Shown here one piece after another: positions 1 to 4,902 of a DNA stretch of 5,350 nt (the stretch's first letter is position 1; every line of letters begins with the position of its first letter). The notes below the pieces were generated by a model that was not told where the DNA came from, searched no databases, and saw only the letters and a list, made by a program, of their open reading frames with translations. Where the stretch lies: the NCBI GenBank assembly GCA_036401755.1, contig DASWUD010000061.1:1-5350 (forward strand). Reading direction: 5' to 3'. Origin of the DNA: DASWUD01 sp036401755. GTDB lineage: Bacteria > Pseudomonadota > Gammaproteobacteria > Thiohalomonadales > Thiohalomonadaceae. The translations under genes were made by a program, and so were the position numbers.

Positions 1-140
1 CCCTTGCAGGCGCCGCCGGCGCCGCTGCGGCAGCCAGAGGGGAAAGCGAGACCGTTGCGCAGGGCGGCGTCGAGGATCGTTTCGTCATCCGCCATGTCAA
101 ATTGGTGGCCACTGGGGAGGAGGCGGACCTTGTAGTTCAT
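1..140 (-). CDS. Reductase with N-terminal [2Fe-2S] ferredoxin domain, 5' part only (CDP-6-deoxyglucoseen reductase / NAD(P)H-flavin reductase type)
   Basis: Only the first 46 codons are present; the gene runs off the left edge. The protein begins MNYKVRLLPSGHQFDMADDE, followed by TILDAALRNGLAFPSGCR and SGAGGACK. This is the N-terminal plant-type ferredoxin fold found in CDP-6-deoxy-delta-3,4-glucoseen reductase-like and phenol-hydroxylase-reductase-like flavoproteins, which pass electrons from NAD(P)H through FAD to a [2Fe-2S] cluster. The FAD and NAD domains would lie outside the window. The family motif is Cys-x4-Cys-x2-Cys. Here Cys37 and Cys45 are present, but residue 42 is Gly (GGC, bases 15-17) where the middle Cys is expected. 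The ATG at 140-138 is supported by an AAGGAA Shine-Dalgarno (148-153 on the plus strand, about 7 bases away). It is divergent from the SDR gene. The fold is fairly sure, the exact enzyme is not. Confidence 0.75.
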   Translation of the reverse strand, partial: MNYKVRLLPSGHQFDMADDETILDAALRNGLAFPSGCRSGAGGACK

Positions 141-176
141 GCAATGGTTCCTTAGAGTAAGTCCAAGTAAAAGAGT

Positions 177-187
177 GGGATTATCCC
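177..187. promoter_or_regulatory. Short perfect dyad in the divergent intergenic region
   Basis: GGGATTATCCC is a perfect 11-bp inverted repeat with a single central base, ending 4 bases before the SDR start codon. It lies in the 51-bp gap between two divergent genes, where an operator acting on either could sit. With a one-base centre it cannot form a full RNA hairpin, so any role would be as a protein-binding DNA site. I do not recognise it as a known operator, and a chance dyad is quite possible. I found no convincing -35/-10 pair in this gap for either direction. Confidence 0.2.
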
Positions 188-191
188 GTAA

Positions 192-1118
192 ATGCAGCGT
201 ACTGCAAAGAAATTCAAGACTATTTTCATCGCCGGCTGTGGCGACATCGGCCAGCGCGTCGCGCGCCAGTGGCGGCTGCGCGGCCTGCCGGTGCGAGCGC
301 TGGCGCGTTCTCAGGCCAGCGCCGAACGGTTGCGCGCGCACGGTATCGAGCCGGTGAGTGGTGATCTGGATCTGCCAGAATCATTGGGGAATTTCGCGTT
401 AAATGGAGAGGCCATCTACTACTTTGCGCCACCTGCTGAAGATGGTGAAGTGGATTTGCGTGTCACCACTTTCGTGGCGGCACTGGAAAAACAAGCGCTG
501 CCGGAGATGATCGTTTACATCAGCACCAGCGGTGTCTATGGCGATCGACACGGCGCGTGGGTCGATGAGGAGACGTCCCCCCATCCGCAGACGGCACGCG
601 CGCGGCGCCGTCTTTATGTGGAGAACACGTTACGTCAATGGGGGAAAGATCATGGTGTGCCGGTGGTGATTCTGCGCGTGGGCGGTATCTACGGGCCAGG
701 ACGCTTGCCCATTGAACGGCTTCGCAAGGGGTTGCCGGTATTGCGCGAGGCGGAGTGCGGTTACACCAATCGCATTCACGCCGACGATCTGGCGCGGATA
801 TGTGTGGCCGCCGCTGAATATGGCGGCGCTGATCGTATCTACAATGTCTCCGACGGGCAGAACGGCACCATGACCCAGTACTTCAAGGCGGTGGCTGCAC
901 GCCTGGGCCTGCCACAGCCGCGCGAGATCTCTCTGGGGGAGGCGCAACAGCAACTCTCGCCGGCAATGCTCTCCTACCTTGTCGAATCGCGCCGCATGCG
1001 TAATACGCGCATGCTCGCTGAGCTCGCTATCACCCTCGATTATCCGGATCTTGCCAGTGGGCTTGCGGCGCTCGATCCACAACGGGAACTGGCTGCAGCG
1101 GCACAGCTGGTGACCTAG
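192..1118 (+). CDS. Atypical short-chain dehydrogenase/reductase, NAD-dependent epimerase/dehydratase-like (YeeZ-type)
   Basis: A 308-residue cytosolic Rossmann-fold protein of the extended/atypical SDR class. The dinucleotide-binding motif G15-C-G-D-I-G20 follows the first strand (TIFIAGCGDIG). The central strand carries YISTSGVYGD (109-118) and then WVDEETSP (123-130), as in sugar-nucleotide epimerase-like proteins. RVGGIYGPGR (162-171), NRIHADDLA (193-201) and IYNVSDG (216-222) are the usual substrate-side motifs. The catalytic Tyr-xxx-Lys is not evident: at the expected place the sequence is RRRLYVENT (138-146), so Tyr142 is followed by Thr146. This fits the YeeZ-like atypical SDRs, whose substrate is not established to my knowledge. 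An in-frame TAA directly precedes the ATG, so no earlier start is possible. The Shine-Dalgarno is weak (GTGGGA, 10 or more bases upstream). No terminator follows; the nnrS promoter begins within 25 bases of the stop. Confidence 0.85.
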   Translation: MQRTAKKFKTIFIAGCGDIGQRVARQWRLRGLPVRALARSQASAERLRAHGIEPVSGDLDLPESLGNFALNGEAIYYFAPPAEDGEVDLRVTTFVAALEKQALPEMIVYISTSGVYGDRHGAWVDEETSPHPQTARARRRLYVENTLRQWGKDHGVPVVILRVGGIYGPGRLPIERLRKGLPVLREAECGYTNRIHADDLARICVAAAEYGGADRIYNVSDGQNGTMTQYFKAVAARLGLPQPREISLGEAQQQLSPAMLSYLVESRRMRNTRMLAELAITLDYPDLASGLAALDPQRELAAAAQLVT

Positions 1119-1126
1119 GAATCGGT

Positions 1127-1140
1127 TTGATGCAGATAAA
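1127..1140 (+). promoter_or_regulatory. Possible second, degenerate FNR/DNR-like half-matched site
   Basis: TTGAT-GCAG-ATAAA has a perfect left half and a 4-of-5 right half compared with the FNR-family consensus TTGAT-N4-ATCAA. It directly precedes the perfect dyad at 1141-1156, with centres 15 bp apart. That spacing is tight for two bound dimers, so if real the two sites would probably compete or only one would be used. A chance match in AT-rich DNA is quite likely. Confidence 0.2.
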
Positions 1141-1156
1141 ATTGACTCCTGTCAAT
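1141..1156 (+). promoter_or_regulatory. FNR/DNR/NnrR-type activator binding site upstream of nnrS
   Basis: ATTGACTCCTGTCAAT is a perfect 16-bp inverted repeat containing TTGAC-N4-GTCAA, which fits the CRP/FNR-superfamily pattern TTGAY-N4-RTCAA bound by FNR (oxygen sensing) and by DNR/NnrR-type regulators (nitric oxide sensing). Its centre (1148.5) lies 41.5 bp before the start point predicted from the -10-like TGTAAT at 1178-1183, the classical class II activator position. The downstream gene encodes NnrS, and nnrS genes in denitrifiers are known members of NO-responsive regulons. Sequence alone cannot tell FNR from DNR/NnrR. Confidence 0.75.
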
Positions 1157-1177
1157 GCACGGGCGGCGCAGTACCAG

Positions 1178-1183
1178 TGTAAT
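1178..1183 (+). promoter_or_regulatory. Predicted -10 element of the nnrS promoter
   Basis: TGTAAT matches the sigma-70 consensus TATAAT at 5 of 6 positions. A start point about seven bases later (near 1190) would place the upstream dyad at -41.5. The hexamer 17 bases upstream (ATGCAC, 1155-1160) is a poor -35, as expected for an activator-dependent promoter. The resulting 5' leader is about 70 bases. Confidence 0.5.
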
Positions 1184-1258
1184 GCCCGCGTGCCCTCTAT
1201 CCACTTTGCGTGATAGGGCTGAAATTGCTGATCGGTTATCGTTCCTTAATCCTGCCGT

Positions 1259-2467
1259 GTGACTACCCTCATGTTGACTATCGAAGAACCCAAACAATAT
1301 CGCCATGCCCTCGACCACCTGGGCTTCCGTCCCTTCTTTCTGGCCGGCTCGATCTATGCCGTGGTGGTGGTGGCGCTCTGGTTCTGGATCTACCACATCG
1401 ATGCCACGCTGATCCGCCAGCCGGGCTTGACCTCTCTCGTCTGGCACGGCCATGAAATGATCTACGGCTACACCCTGGCGGTGATCGCCGGCTTTCTGCT
1501 GACCGCGGTGCGCAACTGGACCAGCGTGCAGACGTTGCGCGGGCCGAGCTTGCTGGCGATGGCTACACTCTGGCTGCTGGCGCGCGTCATGCCCTTTATC
1601 GGCAGCGGCTGGTCGCTGCCGCTGATGGCGCTGTTCGATCTGCTGTTCATGCTCTGGCTCAGCGCCGATATCCTGCGCGCCATCGTCAAGTCGCGGCAAT
1701 GGCAACAGATCGGCGTGCTGACCAAGGTGATGTTGCTGCTGCTGGGTAACGTGTTCTATTACCTCGGCGTGAGCGGCCAGCTTGCCGACGGTGTGTCGTG
1801 GGGGCTCTATACCGGCCTCTACATCATCCTCTCGCTGGTGCTGCTGATGGGGCGGCGCGTCATGCCCTTTTTCATCGAGAAGGGGGTGGGCTATCCGGTG
1901 GAGCTGAAGAATCGCAAATGGGTGGACATGACGAGCCTGGTGTTGATGCTGGCGCTGTGGATCGTCGACGTCTTCCTCAGCGTGCCGTGGCTGACCGCGA
2001 TTATTGCGGCAGCGCTGGCCCTGCTCCACTCATTCCGATTGGCAGGGTGGTACACCCCCGGCATCTGGAAGAAGCCGCTGCTGTGGGTGCTCTATCTGGC
2101 CTATATCTGGATCATCGCCGGCTTTGCCATGCGCACCCTGAGTGCCGTGGGCATGATCAATCCGCTGATCGCCGTGCATGCCTTTGCCTATGGCGGTATC
2201 GCCGTCATCACCCTGGGCATGATGGCGCGGGTGTCGCTGGGACATACCGGGCGTAATGTCGCCGAACCGCCCGCGATCCTCACCCCGATTTTCATTGTGC
2301 TGTTCATCGGTTCGCTGGCCCGCGTGGTGATGCCGCTGCTGTTGCCGCACTGGCATGCGCAATGGATCGGCGCTGCGCAGATTCTGTGGATCATCCCCTT
2401 TGCGCTGTTCAGCTGGGCCTACGCGCCGATGTTGATCAAACCCCGCATCGATGGCCGTTACGGTTAA
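1259..2467 (+). CDS. nnrS: NnrS family haem/copper membrane protein of the nitric-oxide response
   Basis: A 402-residue inner-membrane protein, normal length for NnrS. Twelve hydrophobic segments can be counted, from FFLAGSIYAVVVVALWFWIY (26-45) to the last one ending near SWAYAPML. NnrS hallmarks are GFRPFFLAG (22-30), WHGHEMIYGY (62-71), GFLLTAVRNWTS (78-89), GRRVMPFF, an HAFAYGG segment starting at His307, GHTGR (328-332) and SWAYAPMLIKPRIDG near the C-terminus. His63, His65, His307 and His329 are candidate metal or haem ligands (inference). NnrS proteins are reported to protect against NO and nitrosative stress in denitrifiers and in Vibrio cholerae. The start is uncertain: GTG at 1259 and ATG at 1271 (four residues shorter) are both possible, neither has a clear Shine-Dalgarno, and a TAA at 1247 rules out earlier starts. 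It has its own FNR/DNR-type promoter and probably heads an operon with the next gene, 34 bp downstream. Confidence 0.93.
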   Translation: MTTLMLTIEEPKQYRHALDHLGFRPFFLAGSIYAVVVVALWFWIYHIDATLIRQPGLTSLVWHGHEMIYGYTLAVIAGFLLTAVRNWTSVQTLRGPSLLAMATLWLLARVMPFIGSGWSLPLMALFDLLFMLWLSADILRAIVKSRQWQQIGVLTKVMLLLLGNVFYYLGVSGQLADGVSWGLYTGLYIILSLVLLMGRRVMPFFIEKGVGYPVELKNRKWVDMTSLVLMLALWIVDVFLSVPWLTAIIAAALALLHSFRLAGWYTPGIWKKPLLWVLYLAYIWIIAGFAMRTLSAVGMINPLIAVHAFAYGGIAVITLGMMARVSLGHTGRNVAEPPAILTPIFIVLFIGSLARVVMPLLLPHWHAQWIGAAQILWIIPFALFSWAYAPMLIKPRIDGRYG

Positions 2468-2489
2468 AATGTCTCAGTGATGGGCATTC

Positions 2490-2493
2490 AGGA
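2490..2493 (+). promoter_or_regulatory. Ribosome binding site that fixes the start of the glycosylase-like gene
   Basis: AGGA lies 8 bases before ATG 2502 but only 5 bases before the in-frame TTG at 2499. The spacing favours the ATG, giving MIDKKLL as the N-terminus. Confidence 0.6.
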
Positions 2494-2501
2494 ATTGATT
2501 G

Positions 2502-3194
2502 ATGATCGATAAGAAATTGCTGGCCGGCTTTCGCCAGCTGGCAGCCACCCTTGAAGGGGTGGATCGGGATGCCTACACGGCGTTCAACAAGTCGCCCCTC
2601 GATCCGGTGATCGGCCTCGGCGATGTCAATGCGCGGGTCGGCTTCTTTGGCCGCGACCCCGGCCGCGACGAGGTGCAGTACCAGATGCCGTTCATCGGCG
2701 CCGGTGGGCAGAAGGTGCGCAGCGCCCTCTATCGCCAGCTGCACGGCAGCGAGCTGCCCGATTTCAACGCCTCGGTTGCCGTGGGTGAGCAGTTCTTCTG
2801 GGCCAATACCGTCCCCTACAAACCGACCGGCAACAAGGCCTGGTCGATGAAGGTGAAGAAACAGTTCCAACCGCTGATGGCCGAGTTGTTGCTCACCACC
2901 TGGCATGGCCGTGATCTCATCACCCTCGGCCGCGAGGCGTTCCTCTGGTTCGGCATCCACCAGCCGAAAGAGGTGCAGCAGCGCCTTGAGGCCTTCTGGG
3001 CGCGCGAGGATCGCTTCGAATCGTTCATCGAGGTTGAGCTGGCCCGCGCAAACCTGCAACGTACCTTGCGCCTCCATCCGTTGCCACACCCCTCACCTCT
3101 CAATGCCACCTGGTACAAGCGCTTTCCCGAACTGCTGACGCAGCGGCTGCAGCAGCTCGATGTGCGACACGACAATCTGCTTATCGGACGCTGA
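2502..3194 (+). CDS. Uracil-DNA glycosylase superfamily protein, cysteine-free, atypical motifs
   Basis: A 230-residue soluble protein with the motif order of the uracil-DNA glycosylase superfamily. Motif 1 is FFGRDPGRDE (48-57), comparable with GQDPY of family 1 and GEAPG of family 4. It is followed by MPFIGAGGQKVR (62-73), resembling the PFVGxAGxLL segment of family 4/5 enzymes, by WANTVPYKPTGNKAW (100-114), resembling the family 4 NxVKxRPPGNR region, and by LITLGREAFLWFG (139-151). Motif 2 is HPSPLNATW (196-204), close to the HPSP motifs of Ung and SMUG1. Asp52 and His196 are the likely catalytic residues by analogy. There is no cysteine anywhere, so the [4Fe-4S] cluster of families 4 and 5 cannot be present. 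The expected role is removal of uracil or another deaminated base from DNA in base-excision repair; activity is not assured. ATG 2502 is chosen over TTG 2499 from Shine-Dalgarno spacing. The gene starts 34 bp after nnrS with no terminator between, suggesting co-transcription. Confidence 0.8.
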   Translation: MIDKKLLAGFRQLAATLEGVDRDAYTAFNKSPLDPVIGLGDVNARVGFFGRDPGRDEVQYQMPFIGAGGQKVRSALYRQLHGSELPDFNASVAVGEQFFWANTVPYKPTGNKAWSMKVKKQFQPLMAELLLTTWHGRDLITLGREAFLWFGIHQPKEVQQRLEAFWAREDRFESFIEVELARANLQRTLRLHPLPHPSPLNATWYKRFPELLTQRLQQLDVRHDNLLIGR

Positions 3195-3262
3195 TGTGAA
3201 CGGCTGCCTTGCCTGCCTGTAATGCGGGCGTTAGCCTGTCACATTGATTTTCAAAACGAGAC

Positions 3263-3266
3263 GGAG
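3263..3266 (+). promoter_or_regulatory. Ribosome binding site that fixes the start of the lipoprotein gene
   Basis: GGAG lies 6 bases before ATG 3273. The alternative in-frame ATG at 3222 would add 17 polar residues ahead of the signal peptide and has no comparable site, so 3273 is preferred. Confidence 0.7.
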
Positions 3267-3272
3267 TTGCCC

Positions 3273-4100
3273 ATGAGACCGGTCAGAAACAGGGGATTAC
3301 TGCTTGCCACGCTGGTACTGCTGCTGGGTGGCTGTGCCGCACTGCAGGATCAGTTCAAGCAGCCGGAGCTGAGTCTGAGTGATGCGCGCATCACCGGTAT
3401 GTCGCTGGCCGATGCACAGCTCGCCTTCGACGTGGATGTGAAAAATCCCAACCCCATCGGCGTGTCGATGAAGGGGTTGAGTTACACCTTGCAGGTGCAG
3501 GAGAAGCAGCTGTTCGACGGTGCGCTGTCCGAACGGCTGCAGATCGGCGCCAATGGCAGCTCGCGCATGACGCTCCCCTTCACCCTGCGTTACGAGGATA
3601 TCTTTGGCACGTTGCTGGCGCTGCGCGACAACAAGGAGTTGCGCTATCAAATCAGCGGTGAGGCCGACTTTGGCCTGATCCGCATCCCCTATTCCAGGAC
3701 GGGTACCTTCGCGGTGCCGAAGCTGCCGGAGATCTCCCTTGAGAGCCTGCGCATCAACAAACTGGGGCTCGATGGTGTCGATCTGGCGCTGGCGGTGAAG
3801 GTCGGCAATGCCAACACCTTCCCGATCCGTCTGGATGGTCTCGACTACAACCTCAAGCTCGCCAACTCCTCGCTCATCAAGGGGAGCAGTGCCGCGCCGC
3901 TCGCCGTCGAGGCCAACAAGGATGGGCGGATGGTGCTCAATCTGAACCTCAACTACGCGCAGATCGGCTCCATCCTGCAAACCCTGCGCAGCTCAGGCTC
4001 GATGCCCATCGAACTTGACAGCCAGATGAAGCTGCCCGGGCTCAAGCAGCAGGAGGTGGTTCCCTACAACTGGAAGGGCGAGGTGCCCCTCTACCGCTAG
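3273..4100 (+). CDS. Outer-membrane lipoprotein with two LEA2/WHy (LEA14-like) domains
   Basis: A 275-residue lipoprotein. The N-terminus has a basic stretch (MRPVRNR), a leucine-rich core and the lipobox L-G-G-Cys21, so signal peptidase II cleavage and lipidation at Cys21 are expected. Ala at +2 is not the inner-membrane retention signal, which favours the outer membrane, periplasm-facing. The mature part has two tandem beta-sandwich repeats of the LEA14/WHy type. The first, at about 33-140, contains VDVKNPNPIGVSMKGLSYTL with Asn-Pro-Asn-Pro at 58-61. The second, at about 150-260, contains VKVGNANTFPIRLDGLDYNL with Gly-Asn-Ala-Asn-Thr-Phe-Pro at 178-184. Such proteins are linked to desiccation and stress tolerance in plants; the bacterial role is poorly known. 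The gene begins 78 bp after the glycosylase-like gene without an obvious terminator between, so it may share that transcript, and ends just before the hairpin at 4108. Family assignment is firm, function is not. Confidence 0.88.
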   Translation: MRPVRNRGLLLATLVLLLGGCAALQDQFKQPELSLSDARITGMSLADAQLAFDVDVKNPNPIGVSMKGLSYTLQVQEKQLFDGALSERLQIGANGSSRMTLPFTLRYEDIFGTLLALRDNKELRYQISGEADFGLIRIPYSRTGTFAVPKLPEISLESLRINKLGLDGVDLALAVKVGNANTFPIRLDGLDYNLKLANSSLIKGSSAAPLAVEANKDGRMVLNLNLNYAQIGSILQTLRSSGSMPIELDSQMKLPGLKQQEVVPYNWKGEVPLYR

Positions 4101-4107
4101 AAGAGCA

Positions 4108-4127
4108 ACGCCACCTCGCGGTGGCGT
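4108..4127. terminator. Bidirectional intrinsic terminator between convergent genes
   Basis: ACGCCACC-TCGC-GGTGGCGT forms a perfect 8-bp GC-rich stem with a 4-base loop. On the plus strand it begins 8 bases after the lipoprotein stop and is followed by the T-rich CGCTTTGTTATT. On the minus strand it begins 8 bases after the methyltransferase stop and is followed by TGCTCTTCT, a weaker U-tract. It most likely ends both transcripts, with better termination of the plus strand. Confidence 0.8.
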
Positions 4128-4134
4128 CGCTTTG

Positions 4135-4779
4135 TTATTCCGGTTTGCGCGCCACCAGACCTATCAGGGCGGAGCGCCCCCGGTGGCCTGCCCCTTCCTC
4201 CAGCACGTCTTCATACTCACGCAGTTCGGTGATCTCCAACCCGGCAAACGCCTCACGCAGCAGTGGTTCCGTATAGAGATTCTCCACCGCCGCAGGTCCG
4301 CCGGTGCGGTATTCCAGCTGCTTCGGGGTATAGCCCTGCAGCAGCAAATAACCGCCCGGCTTGAGAGCACGCTGCATCCCCTCGAACACGACGGCCCGCT
4401 CTGGTGGTGTGGCGAACTGGATGAAGATGCCGACGACAAAATCAAAGGCGTTCTCCGGGTAATCCCAGCTCACCGCATTCGCCAGCACAAAATCGATCGC
4501 CACGTGTTGTCCCGCAGCAAGTTTGCGTGTCTTCTCCAATGCTACCGGTGAGATCTCGGTGGCGGTGACGCGTAATCCTTCCTTGGCGAGCCATACCGAA
4601 TTACGCCCCTCGCCATCGGCGACCGATAACACCGTGGCATCGGCGCGCAGCAGATCGGCGTGGCTGGCGAGAAAGTGGTTGACCGCCGTGCCGAAGAGAT
4701 ACTCCTCTCCCACATCGCGATAGCGGGCGGACCAGAAGCCCTCGTGATCAATAAAACCTTCGTGATCAATTCTGTTCAT
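4135..4779 (-). CDS. Class I SAM-dependent methyltransferase (TehB-like)
   Basis: A 214-residue cytosolic methyltransferase of the Rossmann-like class I fold. After an N-terminal helix region (FWSARYRDVGEEYLFG, 15-30), motif I is VLSVADGEGRNSVWLA (50-65), the DGEGRN variant of the SAM-binding glycine loop. Glu75 in VTATEIS is the acidic residue expected to hold the SAM ribose. FDFVVGIFIQF is the post-motif strand, and LKPGGYLLLQGYTPKQLEY the late strand and loop typical of this subfamily. The C-terminus ends HRGRSALIGLVARKP. The methyl acceptor is unknown; relatives are annotated as TehB-like or simply as methyltransferases. The ATG has a modest TAGG Shine-Dalgarno (4788-4791 on the plus strand). 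Residues 4-9 and 10-15 are the tandem repeat IDHEGF. It is convergent with the lipoprotein gene and lies 123 bp downstream of the secreted-protein gene on the same strand. Confidence 0.9.
   Translation of the reverse strand: MNRIDHEGFIDHEGFWSARYRDVGEEYLFGTAVNHFLASHADLLRADATVLSVADGEGRNSVWLAKEGLRVTATEISPVALEKTRKLAAGQHVAIDFVLANAVSWDYPENAFDFVVGIFIQFATPPERAVVFEGMQRALKPGGYLLLQGYTPKQLEYRTGGPAAVENLYTEPLLREAFAGLEITELREYEDVLEEGAGHRGRSALIGLVARKPE
4735..4770 (-). repeat. 18-bp in-frame tandem duplication within the methyltransferase start
   Basis: Two adjacent 18-bp units (4753-4770, then 4735-4752 in reading order) match at 15 of 18 positions. Each encodes Ile-Asp-His-Glu-Gly-Phe. All three differences are at third codon positions and are synonymous. 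Confidence 0.85.
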
Positions 4780-4902
4780 GTTGGATACCTATAGGCGACA
4801 TGAAGGGGCGAACCACGCTGAGAAGGTCGCGCGGTCCATACACCGTAAGGATAGGCGCTACTTCACCTGGCGGTGAGGCGTTATGAACAGGTGTCGCGAG
4901 CG
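4780..4902. other. Intergenic gap with weak hairpin, no clear promoter
   Basis: A 123-bp gap between two minus-strand genes. A short hairpin (TCACC-TGGC-GGTGA, 4863-4876) lies shortly after the end of the secreted-protein gene but has no U-tract on that strand, so it is at best a weak terminator. CCTATAGG (4788-4795) is an 8-bp palindrome overlapping the methyltransferase ribosome site. I see no sigma-70 promoter good enough to call. Confidence 0.3.

Noticed and set aside
630..1082. Minus-strand open frame of 150 codons opposite the SDR gene
   Set aside because: It is an antisense shadow; the SDR frame carries all family motifs.
1157..1193. Imperfect inverted repeat (GCACGGGC with GCCCGCGTGC) as a terminator for the SDR gene
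   Set aside because: The stem has a bulge and a long loop, no T-run follows, and it overlaps the predicted nnrS -10 region.
1115..2029. Long minus-strand open frame of 304 codons opposite nnrS
   Set aside because: It is rich in His and Gln with no domain-like pattern, overlaps the certain nnrS gene and the SDR stop, and is explained by GC-rich third positions on the other strand.
2436..3089. Minus-strand open frame of 217 codons opposite the glycosylase-like gene
   Set aside because: It is an antisense shadow; the plus strand has recognisable motifs, a ribosome site and a proper start.
3244..3254. TTGATTTTCAA dyad upstream of the lipoprotein gene as an FNR-type site
   Set aside because: The half-sites TTGA and TCAA are only 3 bases apart, whereas the FNR family needs TTGAT-N4-ATCAA, so the spacing is wrong. 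The site also lies too close to the start codon.
3222..3272. Earlier ATG at 3222 as the lipoprotein start
   Set aside because: It would put 17 polar residues before the signal peptide and has no good ribosome site; ATG 3273 has GGAG at 6 bases.
3297..3980. Minus-strand open frame of 227 codons opposite the lipoprotein gene
   Set aside because: It is an antisense shadow of a gene with a lipobox and two WHy repeats, and has no recognisable domain.
4132..4551. Plus-strand open frame of 139 codons opposite the methyltransferase
   Set aside because: It begins inside the terminator region, lacks a ribosome site and is a shadow of the methyltransferase.
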